Part shown: in pieces, positions 8,513-15,675 of the stretch | How the letters are laid out: each line of letters begins with the position of its first letter | Numbering within the stretch: the stretch's first letter is position 1 | Assembly (NCBI GenBank): GCA_002966495.1 | Contig: CP016490.1 | Location: 2,604,001-2,668,000 of the forward strand | Origin: Halomonas sp. GFAJ-1 | GTDB taxonomy: Bacteria; Pseudomonadota; Gammaproteobacteria; Pseudomonadales; Halomonadaceae | Direction of reading: 5' to 3' | DNA: 64,000 bases | Made by a program: the position numbers and the translations under genes | Notes under the pieces: generated by a model | The model's input: only the letters and a program-made list of their open reading frames with translations | Told to the model about the DNA's origin: nothing | Databases searched by the model: none

Positions 8513-8545
8513 AAACCCTCCAAGATTTCTTGGAGGGTTTTTTTT
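8513..8545 (+). terminator. Rho-independent terminator after the CRISPR array
   Basis: A perfect stem AAACCCTCCAAG / CTTGGAGGGTTT with a short loop, followed by a run of T, lies 10 bases after the atypical repeat hairpin. It ends the cas-CRISPR transcript. Confidence 0.9.
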
Positions 8546-8684
8546 ATAGGGTCGGATAGTACCCAGTGCACATGAGGACGAGCGTATTGCCTGACATGCC
8601 ATTGATTTAATGAACTCTTATAAATCAAGCGCTGCATTTCGTTAGCAGTCAAATATTGGTCAGTCGTTGCGGGCGCACTTTCGT

Positions 8685-8716
8685 ACACCTAAACTACAAA
8701 TATATAGTTTAGGTGT
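8685..8716. promoter_or_regulatory. Perfect inverted repeat upstream of abiEi, probable AbiEi operator
   Basis: ACACCTAAACTA (8685-8696) and TAGTTTAGGTGT (8705-8716) are exact inverted 12-mers around an 8-base AT spacer, ending 6 bases before the abiEi start codon. AbiEi antitoxins are known to repress their own promoter by binding inverted repeats. TATAGT and TATACT hexamers overlap or abut the palindrome, so a bound repressor would cover a -10 element. The mRNA may be nearly leaderless. Confidence 0.75.
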
Positions 8717-8722
8717 ATACTT

Positions 8723-9262
8723 ATGAATCAGATGACAGCTCGGCAGCGACTGGATGATTGGGATAAAATCGGGAGAAATATATTTACACTGAGTGACTTA
8801 GCAAAGATCTTTCATGAAGATAAACCAAAAACCCTTCAGGAAGGAATCAACCGATTGCGTAAGCACGGGATACTCGAAGGCGTTACCCGAGGTATCTATT
8901 GCTATGCTCATTCGCGCACTCCCGACACCTATCGGCTGGAGAAAATCGCTCGTGCTATGCGCCGTGGCGAGTACAGCTACGTGTCACTGGAGTCCGCCCT
9001 TTCAGAGTATGGGGCCATCTCACAAATCCCGGTCGATCGTCTAACAATTATGACAACGGGACGCAAAGGAACGCACCGCACCCCTTATGGAACTATTGAG
9101 TTCACTCATACGAGTAGACGCATCATTGAGCTGCTGCCGCGCATGCTTGATATTGGGCGGCCGCTCAAGATGGCGACCCTTGATGCTGCCTGGGCAGATC
9201 TCAAACGTGTGGGGCGAAATACGTATTTAGTAGATGTAGAGGTGATTCATGGTCAGGGGTGA
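8723..9262 (+). CDS. AbiEi-family type IV antitoxin / autorepressor
   Basis: A 179-residue protein. Residues 1-70 form a winged-helix-like domain (TLSDLAKIF, then LQEGINRLRKHGILEGVTRGIYCY). The C-terminal part carries the AbiEi pattern RLEKIARAMRRGEYSYVSLESALSEYGAISQIP, followed by TIMTTGRKGTHRTPYGTIEFTHTSR. AbiEi represses the abiE promoter and counteracts the nucleotidyltransferase toxin AbiEii in phage abortive infection. Its last bases overlap the start of an AbiEii coding sequence, the standard arrangement, but that toxin is reduced to 21 codons. A palindromic operator precedes the gene. It sits between the cas-CRISPR terminator and a Tn7-like end, so it may be transposon cargo. Confidence 0.88.
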   Translation: MNQMTARQRLDDWDKIGRNIFTLSDLAKIFHEDKPKTLQEGINRLRKHGILEGVTRGIYCYAHSRTPDTYRLEKIARAMRRGEYSYVSLESALSEYGAISQIPVDRLTIMTTGRKGTHRTPYGTIEFTHTSRRIIELLPRMLDIGRPLKMATLDAAWADLKRVGRNTYLVDVEVIHGQG

Positions 9263-9314
9263 GCCTGAGGATTTTGCCAAGCTAGTTGATAATGAGCATG
9301 AACCTTACATTTGA
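9249..9314 (+). pseudogene. Truncated AbiEii toxin remnant
   Basis: An ATG inside the abiEi 3' end opens a frame reading MVRGEPEDFAKLVDNEHEPYI and then a stop. The first ~14 residues match the typical AbiEii N-terminus (MVRGELEDFARLVD-like); after that the similarity ends. The nucleotidyltransferase catalytic motif (GG(T)S...D-x-D) is wholly missing, so no toxin can be made here. Confidence 0.7.
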
Positions 9315-9600
9315 ATCGGTACGAGGCCAAACCGAGCCATTTGCAGCGTCGGTTGGCGAAAAAGCAGAAAGGCTTACCTTATCGGGAAAAGGGGGCCTAT
9401 GTTTATTGCGTAAACATTGACCCCCAAAAACACATCCCTATGCCAAATTTGAAGAGAATATGAACATGGCGTGGGGCCTGATCAGCCATATAACCAGTGA
9501 CCCTTTTGAGACATTCAAAGCCTGAATTCAACGAAAGGCATTGGGTATCCCATCTTAGCGGAATGCTCAGCAGTTTTGATCCTGTGCTGCGGCCAAGAGC
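9315..9600. other. Decayed spacer between the AbiE remnant and a Tn7-like end
   Basis: No intact gene. One frame gives about 43 open codons (RYEAKPSHLQRRLAKKQKGL and on, around 9318-9446) that read like protein remnant but match no family I know. No inverted transposon end with TnsB-type sites could be found here, although the right end of the CAST would be expected in this area. Confidence 0.4.
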
Positions 9601-9781
9601 TGTTTATCATGATGTTTTTTTATAACGTCATTTTGCTACCGAAGCAAACGATCGTTTTACTTTATGTCATTTAAAAGTGGAAAACTTATGTCATTTTGCG
9701 GTGGAATTCTTGGTGTAAGTGACTGTTTTTTCGTATTGGTTATGTCAAGTTGAAGTGGAAACGACAATTTCTTGTCGTTTT
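9601..9781 (+). repeat. Tn7-like transposon end with four TnsB-type binding sites and a hairpin
   Basis: Four 23-bp direct repeats lie upstream of tnsA at 9621-9643, 9661-9683, 9685-9707 and 9739-9761. The consensus is TTATGTCATTTTGAAGTGGA with variation in the centre; the outermost copy is degenerate in its right half. A TGT at 9601 could be the terminal trinucleotide of the end, as in Tn7-like elements. Directly inside the last site an inverted repeat (GAAACGACAA / TTGTCGTTTTC, 9758-9781) flanks a TTTC loop. Multiple direct sites next to a tnsA start are the hallmark of the tnsA-proximal Tn7-like end. The exact terminus is uncertain. Confidence 0.65.
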
Positions 9782-9860
9782 CAATACTAGTTGGCATAAT
9801 TCTCAAATAACTGGCATGAGCTACCTTTTATATAATTAAACTACATAAAAGGGTGGAGCC

Positions 9861-10480
9861 ATGTACCGCCGCAAGCTCCGTCACTCCCGCGTCAAAAATC
9901 TCTATGAGTTCGCTAGTGCCAAGAACGGCAATGTCCTAACCGTCGAATCGACTTTGGAATTCGATGCCTGCTTTCACTTTGAATATTCGAATGATATTCA
10001 GTCTTTTGAAGCCCAGCCTATAGGGTTTCACTACAACTACGAAGCCAAAACCCTCCCCTATACCCCAGATTTTCGTTTAATTAATGTGTCAGGCGTTGCT
10101 ACTTTCGTCGAAATCAAGCCTGCTAGCTTTTTTTAAAACCTGAAATTATGCAACGTTTTGCCGCTAAAAGAGATGCTGCTAAAAGTCAAGGTTTCAACTT
10201 GATACTAGTGTCTGACCGCCAAATACATGTAAACCCACTTTTGTATAACCTAAAGTTACTGCATAGATATTCAGGCTTATCGCTAATCAATGATTTCCAT
10301 CACTCTATTTTGAAGATAATAGAGAAATTTCGAAAAGTAAAAGTGGGTTATTTGTTAGAAAGAATATCAGCTGAAGAGGGCTCGATAATGCGTGCGATTA
10401 TAAGCCTCCTTCAGTTACGCTTGGTTAAAGCAAATTTTACCATTGAAAAAATTGGCAGAAATACAACTATATGGTGCTGA
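9861..10480 (+). pseudogene. tnsA: tnsA, frameshifted Tn7-like transposase endonuclease subunit
   Basis: TnsA cuts the 5' ends of Tn7-like elements. The first 91 residues (MYRRKLRHSRVKNLYEFAS) closely follow I-F3-type TnsA and include the restriction-enzyme-like active site: Glu29/Glu33, Asp70 (YTPDF) and Glu84-x-Lys86 (VEIKP). The frame stops at 10134-10136 just after a run of seven T (10128-10134). The rest of the protein (KPEIMQRFAAKRDAAKSQGFNLILVSDRQI and a helical C-terminal domain) continues in the -1 frame to 10480. Adding one T would restore a 206-residue protein of normal length. The defect could be a mutation, a homopolymer sequencing error, or slippage on the T run. The stop overlaps an ATG that would start tnsB (MTS then a stop), showing that tnsB has been deleted. 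Confidence 0.85.
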
Positions 10481-10483
10481 TGA

Positions 10484-11404
10484 CTTCGTAAAGTGTCATG
10501 GTTGCAGTCACCTCGCCAAGATGAGCTCATTGTTCGCATAGAAACTAGCCGTCTATTGAGTGAAATAGATATTCGACTAATCGAGCTTTTTTGTTGAATA
10601 TTGCGGTAGGCTTCGATAATGCTCAGTTGTTTGAGAAAACAGAGTTCCTTGCTTACCATGATCCTTTAACATGTTTACCTAATCGGCGATCTCTGCTTGA
10701 AACAATGGAGCGTTTGATTAAACGTGACACGGCTTTTTCAGTCTTAATAATAGATATTGATAATTTTCAGTCTATCAACGATGGCTTAGGTTATCGGATA
10801 GGTGATGCGTTACTTAAAAAGGTAGCCGCCTTGTTTCGACATCACTTTGACTCAGCGGTGCTACTGTCGAGAGCAGCAAAAATGGCTGAAGGCGACGGGC
10901 AATGCGTTGACCGTTGCTGTGAATGTGTCGGTTCGCCAGCTTTCTGGGTCGCACTTTCTTACCACGGTAGATAATGTGCTGCGAACAACAGGTATCAGTC
11001 CCCAGCATTTAGAGTTAGAAATCACAGAAAGCATGATGATAGAAGATGCCCAGCATATCCATCAGCTGATTGCACAGATCCGCACCCGAGGTATTAAAGT
11101 AGCGTTGGATGACTTTGGGACAGGCTACTCATCATTAAGCTCTTTGCAGCAGCTACCCATAGATAAATTGAAAATTGATCGCTCGTTTGTCTTCGGTGTG
11201 GATAGTAAAGAAGAAGATCGCTTGCTCGTCGAAATGATTATTAACCTAGGCAAACTGTTGGGCTATACCGTTATTGCGGAAGGTGTTGAAACAATTGAAC
11301 AACAGCATGTTTTACAGTCTCTAGGGTGCGATATGGTGCAAGGCTATTACTACTCTCGGCCTTTAGGAGGCGATGCGTGGCAGGCGTATTTGCTTGCGCA
11401 TTAG
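10484..11404 (+). pseudogene. Remnant of a DUF3369-GGDEF-EAL signalling gene
   Basis: Three pieces of one c-di-GMP signalling gene are recognisable. From about 10484 to 10594 the frame reads DELIVRIETSRLLSEIDIRLIELFC, the end of a DUF3369-type sensor domain. One missing base near 10593-10596 shifts the frame to NIAVGFDNAQLFEKTEFLAYHDPLTCLPNRR, the start of GGDEF. At about 10866-10870 the GGDEF half is lost and the sequence jumps, again out of frame, into an EAL domain (REQQKWLKATGNALTVAVNVSVRQL, then DDFGTGYSSL and AEGVET). The GGDEF motif and the EAL signature itself are both deleted, so neither cyclase nor esterase activity is expected. The left edge abuts the truncated tnsB. Confidence 0.82.
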
Positions 11405-11519
11405 CACTATGGCCGTGTGAACCTGTTGTCGCAATGTGACAGTAGCTGCCACAGAGGCTTGCCACTTCGCGCTTGCGCGCTGCAACATCAGCAGAGGTGG
11501 CGCGGCGTTGGGCTAGCCG

Positions 11520-11990
11520 CTAGCGTTGCTTTTTTATGAGCGCTTGCATAATGGCAAGTGTTTCATCGCTGACATGGTGTTCCATGCCCTCTGCGTCAAT
11601 GCGTGCCGTGCTGTCGGTGACGCCTAACGCGCGTAAAAAATGTAGCACAATATCATGCCGTGTCCGTGATGTTTTCGCCATCTGTTCGCCTGTTTCAGTA
11701 AGAAACAGAGAGCGATAGGGTTTGTTGGTCACTAGGCCCAGGTCATTCAAACGCCGAATCATCTTAGACACCGTGGCTTGGCTAACCGCCATGCGCGTAG
11801 CGATATCTGCTGCTCTTGCCTCTCCCCGATGCTTTATTAGGTCACCAATAAGTTCAACATAGTCCTCGATCAGTTCTGTCTCATGTGCATTGCGCACTGC
11901 TTCATATTGCCGGGCGTGCTGCTCCACTGGAGGGAGTGCATCGCCGCTAAGATCTGCGGAAGGGGGGTGTCGTTGTGTGTGATCACTCAT
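11520..11990 (-). CDS. mntR: MntR-type manganese-responsive repressor (DtxR family)
   Basis: A 156-residue protein with a variable ~35-residue N-terminus, then a winged helix (about 45-105: YVELIGDLIKHRGEARAADIATRMAVSQATVSKMIRRLNDLGLV) and a dimerisation/metal-binding helix region (HDIVLHFLRALGV, then AEGMEHHVSD). This is the gammaproteobacterial MntR layout without the SH3-like domain of DtxR. It is divergent from a metal ABC transporter operon, with an MntR-box-like palindrome between them, supporting manganese-dependent control of uptake. Confidence 0.88.
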   Translation of the reverse strand: MSDHTQRHPPSADLSGDALPPVEQHARQYEAVRNAHETELIEDYVELIGDLIKHRGEARAADIATRMAVSQATVSKMIRRLNDLGLVTNKPYRSLFLTETGEQMAKTSRTRHDIVLHFLRALGVTDSTARIDAEGMEHHVSDETLAIMQALIKKQR

Positions 11991-12057
11991 TGAAAAATAC
12001 TATTAAGGTTAATGGAAACGTTAATTGGTGATGGTAGCGTATTTTTGAGGATAATTG

Positions 12058-12071
12058 TTAGCCAAGGCTAA
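12058..12071. promoter_or_regulatory. Putative MntR box
   Basis: The palindrome TTAGCCAAGGCTAA lies in the mntR/ABC-transporter intergenic region, about 70 bp from either start. Its core TAGCNAAGGCTA matches the middle of the enterobacterial MntR operator (TAGCAAAGGCTA). Repression of both divergent units from this site is an inference. Confidence 0.65.
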
Positions 12072-12142
12072 ACTGTTTGCATAAAGCTTTTTTAATGCGC
12101 TACAGTAATTAACATCGAATACTATCACAATGGAGAAAGCCG

Positions 12143-13057
12143 ATGAGCAAGTTACATGTAGGGGTGTTGCTTGGGGCATCATTAGCCTGGGGAACCGCGA
12201 ATGCTGAGGTAGCTGATCTGTATGAGGCGCCCATCAATGTGGCTGTGACGTTCTCTGTACTAGGTGACCTCGTTAAGCAAGTGGCAGGGGATGACGCTCA
12301 TGTCTCCGTGCTGACCCCGGTGAATGCTGAAGTTCATGAGTGGGAGTTAACGCCGGATAATTTTGCCGCGCTTGAAGAGGCGGACTTGGTTTTTTATAAC
12401 GGTTATCAGCTTGAGCAGTGGATGCGACAAGTCGAAGCGACGGTTAGCGATAATGTGCCCATTATCGCCGTGGCAGAAGCTTCCGACTACCCAACGCAGT
12501 CAATCATCACTGGTGAAATGGAAGGTGACGTTGATCCCCATCTTTGGATGGATCCCCGTGCTGCTGCGGCTTATGTAAATGTTATCGCAAGCTCAATGGG
12601 AGAATTACTTCCCCACCAGGCTGAGGCCATTCTAGAGCGTGCACTCTCTTTAGAAGAGCAGCTACACGATTTGCATGTTGAGCTGCAAGAGACGCTTGAG
12701 GCTATTCCTGATGAGCATCGGCTGCTGCTGTCCAGCGAAGCGGCGTTTCTCTACTTTGCAGACGCCTACAACTTTGACCACGATGGCATTTGGGGCACTA
12801 ACGCTGAAACCGAAGGGTCTCCCAGGCAGTTAATGCGCATAATTGATATTATAGAAGAGCGCCAGCCACCCGCTCTATTCTGGGAGAGCACCATTTCAGA
12901 TCGTCACGTCACCAGCATTGCACGCGATACCGGGGTGCAAGTTGCTGGCCCCCTTTATGTCGACTCCCTGAGTGAGCCAACGGGTGAAGCTGCTGATTAC
13001 TTCGCGATGCTACGCCATAATGCTGCGCTGCTACGCCACTATTTAGCTGCCGAGTAA
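12143..13057 (+). CDS. Metal (Mn/Zn/Fe) ABC transporter substrate-binding protein
   Basis: A 304-residue cluster A-I (ZnuA/PsaA/SitA-like) periplasmic protein with an N-terminal signal peptide ending near AxA (GTANAEVA). The metal ligands appear in order: His in EVHEWELTP, His in DPHLWMDP, Glu in SSEAAFLYFADAY and an acidic residue in the ESTISDRHV region. There is no His/Asp-rich loop of the ZnuA zinc type, and the neighbouring mntR and MntR box favour manganese, perhaps with iron. GGAG precedes the ATG. It is the first gene of a three-gene transporter operon. Confidence 0.9.
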   Translation: MSKLHVGVLLGASLAWGTANAEVADLYEAPINVAVTFSVLGDLVKQVAGDDAHVSVLTPVNAEVHEWELTPDNFAALEEADLVFYNGYQLEQWMRQVEATVSDNVPIIAVAEASDYPTQSIITGEMEGDVDPHLWMDPRAAAAYVNVIASSMGELLPHQAEAILERALSLEEQLHDLHVELQETLEAIPDEHRLLLSSEAAFLYFADAYNFDHDGIWGTNAETEGSPRQLMRIIDIIEERQPPALFWESTISDRHVTSIARDTGVQVAGPLYVDSLSEPTGEAADYFAMLRHNAALLRHYLAAE

Positions 13058-13888
13058 ATGTTTATGACGCCCCCGCTTGATCCTGCTGCAGCGGCGATTG
13101 ATATTACGGCCCTGTATGCCGCCTACCATCGCCAGCCAGTGCTGGAAAACATTAACCTTTCGTTTCCAGCTGGGAAATGGACGGCGATTGTGGGGCCGAA
13201 TGGGGCAGGAAAATCGACGCTGTTCCACGTGCTTACGGGCAGTATGAAACCGCTGCGTGGCCGCGTGGATGCATTTGGTGAGCCCATTGCCATTCAACGA
13301 AAGGCGGGGAATATCGCTTACATGGCCCAGCGAGAAGCGATTGAGTGGGATTTTCCTATTTCGGTATGGGAAACCGTGATGGGCGGCCGTTACGGGCATA
13401 TGCGTCGCGATGCTCTTTGGCGGCGGCTGCTTCCTGCACGTTGGTATGCGCCTAGCCATCAGCAAGTAGTTCGCAAGGCATTAGAAGATGTTGATATGTT
13501 GGCATTGGCTGATCAGCCTATCGGAGCGCTTTCAGGTGGGCAAAAAAAGCGGGTGCTGTTAGCCCGCACCTTGGCTCAGCAGGCAAAAATCCTGCTACTA
13601 GATGAGCCGCTGGCAGGCGTAGATCCCCCTAGCGAGCAGCTTATTTTGAATGTTTTAAAGCGTGAGCGGGAAGCAGGCCGTACGGTTGTGATGGTGACCC
13701 ATGATATGCCCGGTGCGCGCCGCTATGTCGATCATGTTGTGTTGATTAACCGGATTGTGCGCGGTGTGGGTTCACCCGAAGAGATGCTGAGTGATGCTAG
13801 ATTAGCTGAGTTGGCGGTTAGTTCAATTGAGCAATCGAGTAACGATCAAGCGCTTCGTCCCACTGCTTGCTCAGCCGCGCAGGAATAA
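13058..13888 (+). CDS. Metal ABC transporter ATP-binding protein
   Basis: A 276-residue ATPase with Walker A GPNGAGKST (about residue 47), signature LSGGQKKRVLLARTL, Walker B ILLLDEPLAGVD and switch His in VTHD. It energises metal import with the membrane subunit encoded next. Its start codon follows the stop of the binding protein with no gap, indicating one operon. The 10-20 C-terminal residues are variable. Confidence 0.93.
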   Translation: MFMTPPLDPAAAAIDITALYAAYHRQPVLENINLSFPAGKWTAIVGPNGAGKSTLFHVLTGSMKPLRGRVDAFGEPIAIQRKAGNIAYMAQREAIEWDFPISVWETVMGGRYGHMRRDALWRRLLPARWYAPSHQQVVRKALEDVDMLALADQPIGALSGGQKKRVLLARTLAQQAKILLLDEPLAGVDPPSEQLILNVLKREREAGRTVVMVTHDMPGARRYVDHVVLINRIVRGVGSPEEMLSDARLAELAVSSIEQSSNDQALRPTACSAAQE

Positions 13889-13891
13889 GGC

Positions 13892-14830
13892 ATGATCGAG
13901 ATATTACTAACCTTAGAGACCTTTAGCGATGCGTTGGTAAGTGGTCTAATTGCTGCACTGATGCTCTTGGTCAATCTACTTCCCGAGAGTATATCGAAAG
14001 CGTTTCAATACGCGTTCATGCAGCGGGCGCTGCTGACCTCTATTATGGTGGGTGCCATTTGCGGGATGCTCTCTTGCTATGTGGTGCTCAAACGCTGGTC
14101 GTTGCTAGGCGATGCAATTTCCCACGCCGTTTTACCTGGTGTTGCTATAGCGTACCTATTGGGGCTGCCTTTTTTTATTGGTGCCTTTGTCACAGGGGCT
14201 TTAACATCGCTAGGTATCGGTGCGATTGAGCGCCACACGCGAATAAAATCTGATGCGGCGATGGGCATTATGTTTACGGGTGCATTTGCCCTGGGCATTG
14301 TGCTGATTAGTAAGATCGCATCGAGCACCCACTTAATGCATATCCTGTTCGGGAATGTGCTCGGCGTGCAGCAGTCTGCGCTGTTATTAACACTAGCCGC
14401 CAGCGTAGTGGCGTTAATCGTTGTGTGGCTCGCCTTTAGGCCGTTAATGCTGTACGCATTTGACCCTACTCAAGCCCAGGCCCTTGGCTTTAATACCGGC
14501 ATCATTCATTACGGTTTGATACTGTTGCTGACGTTGACCATTGTAGCGAGTCTGGAAACCGTTGGGATTATCCTTGTTGTTGCGATGCTGATTACGCCGG
14601 GTGCCACCGCCCATCTTCTAACAGACCGCTTTAAAACCATGCTGCTACTTTCGATGGGCGTAGGGGTGGGGTCGGCAGTGCTGGGCTTATACCTCTCGTT
14701 CGCGTTTGATGTAGCGTCTGGCGGCACTATCGTACTGGTGGCAACCAGCTGTTTCTTTATGGCGCTACTCTTTTCACCCAAGCACGGTGTGCTCATGCGG
14801 AAGTGGCGCCATCGCCAAGTGGATGTTTAG
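13892..14830 (+). CDS. Metal ABC transporter permease
   Basis: A 312-residue inner-membrane protein of the ABC-3 family with about eight predicted helices. The conserved segment GDAISHAVLPGVAIAYLLG (about residue 70-90) is the family hallmark, and the C-terminal half holds the ATPase-coupling region (DPTQAQALGFN). It starts 3 bases after the ATPase gene and completes the MntR-linked uptake system. Confidence 0.93.
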   Translation: MIEILLTLETFSDALVSGLIAALMLLVNLLPESISKAFQYAFMQRALLTSIMVGAICGMLSCYVVLKRWSLLGDAISHAVLPGVAIAYLLGLPFFIGAFVTGALTSLGIGAIERHTRIKSDAAMGIMFTGAFALGIVLISKIASSTHLMHILFGNVLGVQQSALLLTLAASVVALIVVWLAFRPLMLYAFDPTQAQALGFNTGIIHYGLILLLTLTIVASLETVGIILVVAMLITPGATAHLLTDRFKTMLLLSMGVGVGSAVLGLYLSFAFDVASGGTIVLVATSCFFMALLFSPKHGVLMRKWRHRQVDV

Positions 14831-14860
14831 TACTTAGCCTGAGCTGCTTTACGCCTGGGC

Positions 14861-15307
14861 TTAAGGGTGAGTGGTTTGACTCGCTGATAACCAATCGAGT
14901 ATCAGGTGGTGATAATCAACGATGCCAATGACGTGATGATTGGTATCTACCACTGGGGCTAGCGATAATCCAAACTGTTCAAATAAGCGCGCGCAGTAGC
15001 GTATGTTCATCTCTGGACGCACGCTAACCACAGGCTTTGTCATTATTTCATATAAATTGACACGCTCGGGTGGACGGCTTGGGGAAAGTACTTTTTTAGC
15101 GATGTCCGACGGTAAAACAATGCCGAGTTCGTCTTGTTCGTTGCGCCGATTGATAATAATCACCGAGGCTTGGCGCTGGCGTAGCAGTGCCAAACCCTCG
15201 GCAACGGTTACGAAGCCATCAACCGCAATAAATCGACTATGCATCGCATCGCGCGCAGTGCGCTCAGTTAGGGAGGGCATGGCTAGGGAAGACGTTTCAG
15301 TTGCCAT
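14861..15307 (-). CDS. CBS-domain pair protein
   Basis: A 148-residue soluble protein made of two CBS motifs (about residues 20-75 and 82-140). Such modules bind adenine nucleotides and gate transporters or enzymes. It is on the same strand as, and 17 bp downstream of, the PII-like gene and two DUF1538 membrane genes, so it may be a nucleotide-sensing partner of that system. The direct partner is not shown by sequence. Confidence 0.82.
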   Translation of the reverse strand: MATETSSLAMPSLTERTARDAMHSRFIAVDGFVTVAEGLALLRQRQASVIIINRRNEQDELGIVLPSDIAKKVLSPSRPPERVNLYEIMTKPVVSVRPEMNIRYCARLFEQFGLSLAPVVDTNHHVIGIVDYHHLILDWLSASQTTHP

Positions 15308-15324
15308 TGTAAATTCCTTACGCG

Positions 15325-15675
15325 TTATAAAGGCTGAGTTAACGACTTTGACAGTGATTTGATTTGATGCTTAACGCCAACGGCATCTTCAACATCGATT
15401 TGAAACGCAATGCCGGTGCCCGGCGTTTCATCAAATTCGCCAACCCGTTGAATAGCTTCCAATATATGTCGACTGATATGCTCTTCGGCTAAAAAAAGCA
15501 GCACATCTCGCTGGGCAGTTATCTCCATACCAAAAATGCCCCGCGCTTTTTTCAGCCCTTCGCCTCGGGCATTGTTGATCACGGTAGCACCTGTAGCGCC
15601 AGCGTCACGGGCGGCCTGCAGAATATTGTCGCTTAATTCATCTTCAACCATCGCTACAATCAATTTAAAGCGCAT
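15325..15675 (-). CDS. PII-like (P-II family) regulatory protein linked to DUF1538
   Basis: A 116-residue ferredoxin-fold protein with the PII layout: N-terminal strand FKLIVAMVEDEL, helix, then ATGATVINNARGEGLKKARGIFGMEI in the T-loop region and the second half HISRHILEAIQRVGEF. The canonical PII T-loop tyrosine motif is absent, so it is not GlnB or GlnK. Its start overlaps the end of a DUF1538 gene, the usual partner of this subfamily, suggesting it controls that membrane protein. Confidence 0.82.
   Translation of the reverse strand: MRFKLIVAMVEDELSDNILQAARDAGATGATVINNARGEGLKKARGIFGMEITAQRDVLLFLAEEHISRHILEAIQRVGEFDETPGTGIAFQIDVEDAVGVKHQIKSLSKSLTQPL

Larger units (their letters stand above)
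3216..8545 (+). mobile_element. Type I-F3 CRISPR-associated transposon (CAST) targeting module: tniQ-cas8/5-cas7-cas6-CRISPR
   Basis: This is a compact same-strand operon of tniQ, a cas8-cas5 fusion, cas7 and cas6, followed by a mini CRISPR array and an intrinsic terminator. This gene set and order is diagnostic of I-F3 Tn7-like elements, in which a nuclease-free Cascade carries TniQ to an RNA-defined site and recruits TnsABC for insertion. Cas3 and the adaptation genes are absent, as is usual for the family. All four proteins look full length. No intact tnsA, tnsB or tnsC occurs in the window, so the transposase half either lies left of base 1 or is lost. The extent given is the module, not the transposon ends. 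Confidence 0.9.

Noticed and set aside
8255..8688. Two overlapping minus-strand open frames across the CRISPR array
   Set aside because: Both read through the direct repeats and give repeated peptides (SAAYSAVH, CLFGGS); an artefact of the 60-bp period.
8546..9600. Right end of the CAST with inverted TnsB-type sites
   Set aside because: I searched for GACATAA/TTCCAC-type inverted copies and found none convincing; left unassigned.
10128..10138. Programmed -1 frameshift site in tnsA taken as certain
   Set aside because: T7 followed by A4 could be slippery, but a single lost T or sequencing error explains it equally well and no stimulatory structure was evident.
10847..11404. Functional stand-alone EAL phosphodiesterase
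   Set aside because: The N-terminal strand with the EAL catalytic glutamate is deleted and the start is out of frame with the rest; a gene fragment.
15325..15675. GlnB/GlnK nitrogen regulator
   Set aside because: The T-loop uridylylation tyrosine context is missing and the partner genes are DUF1538, not amtB or glnA.
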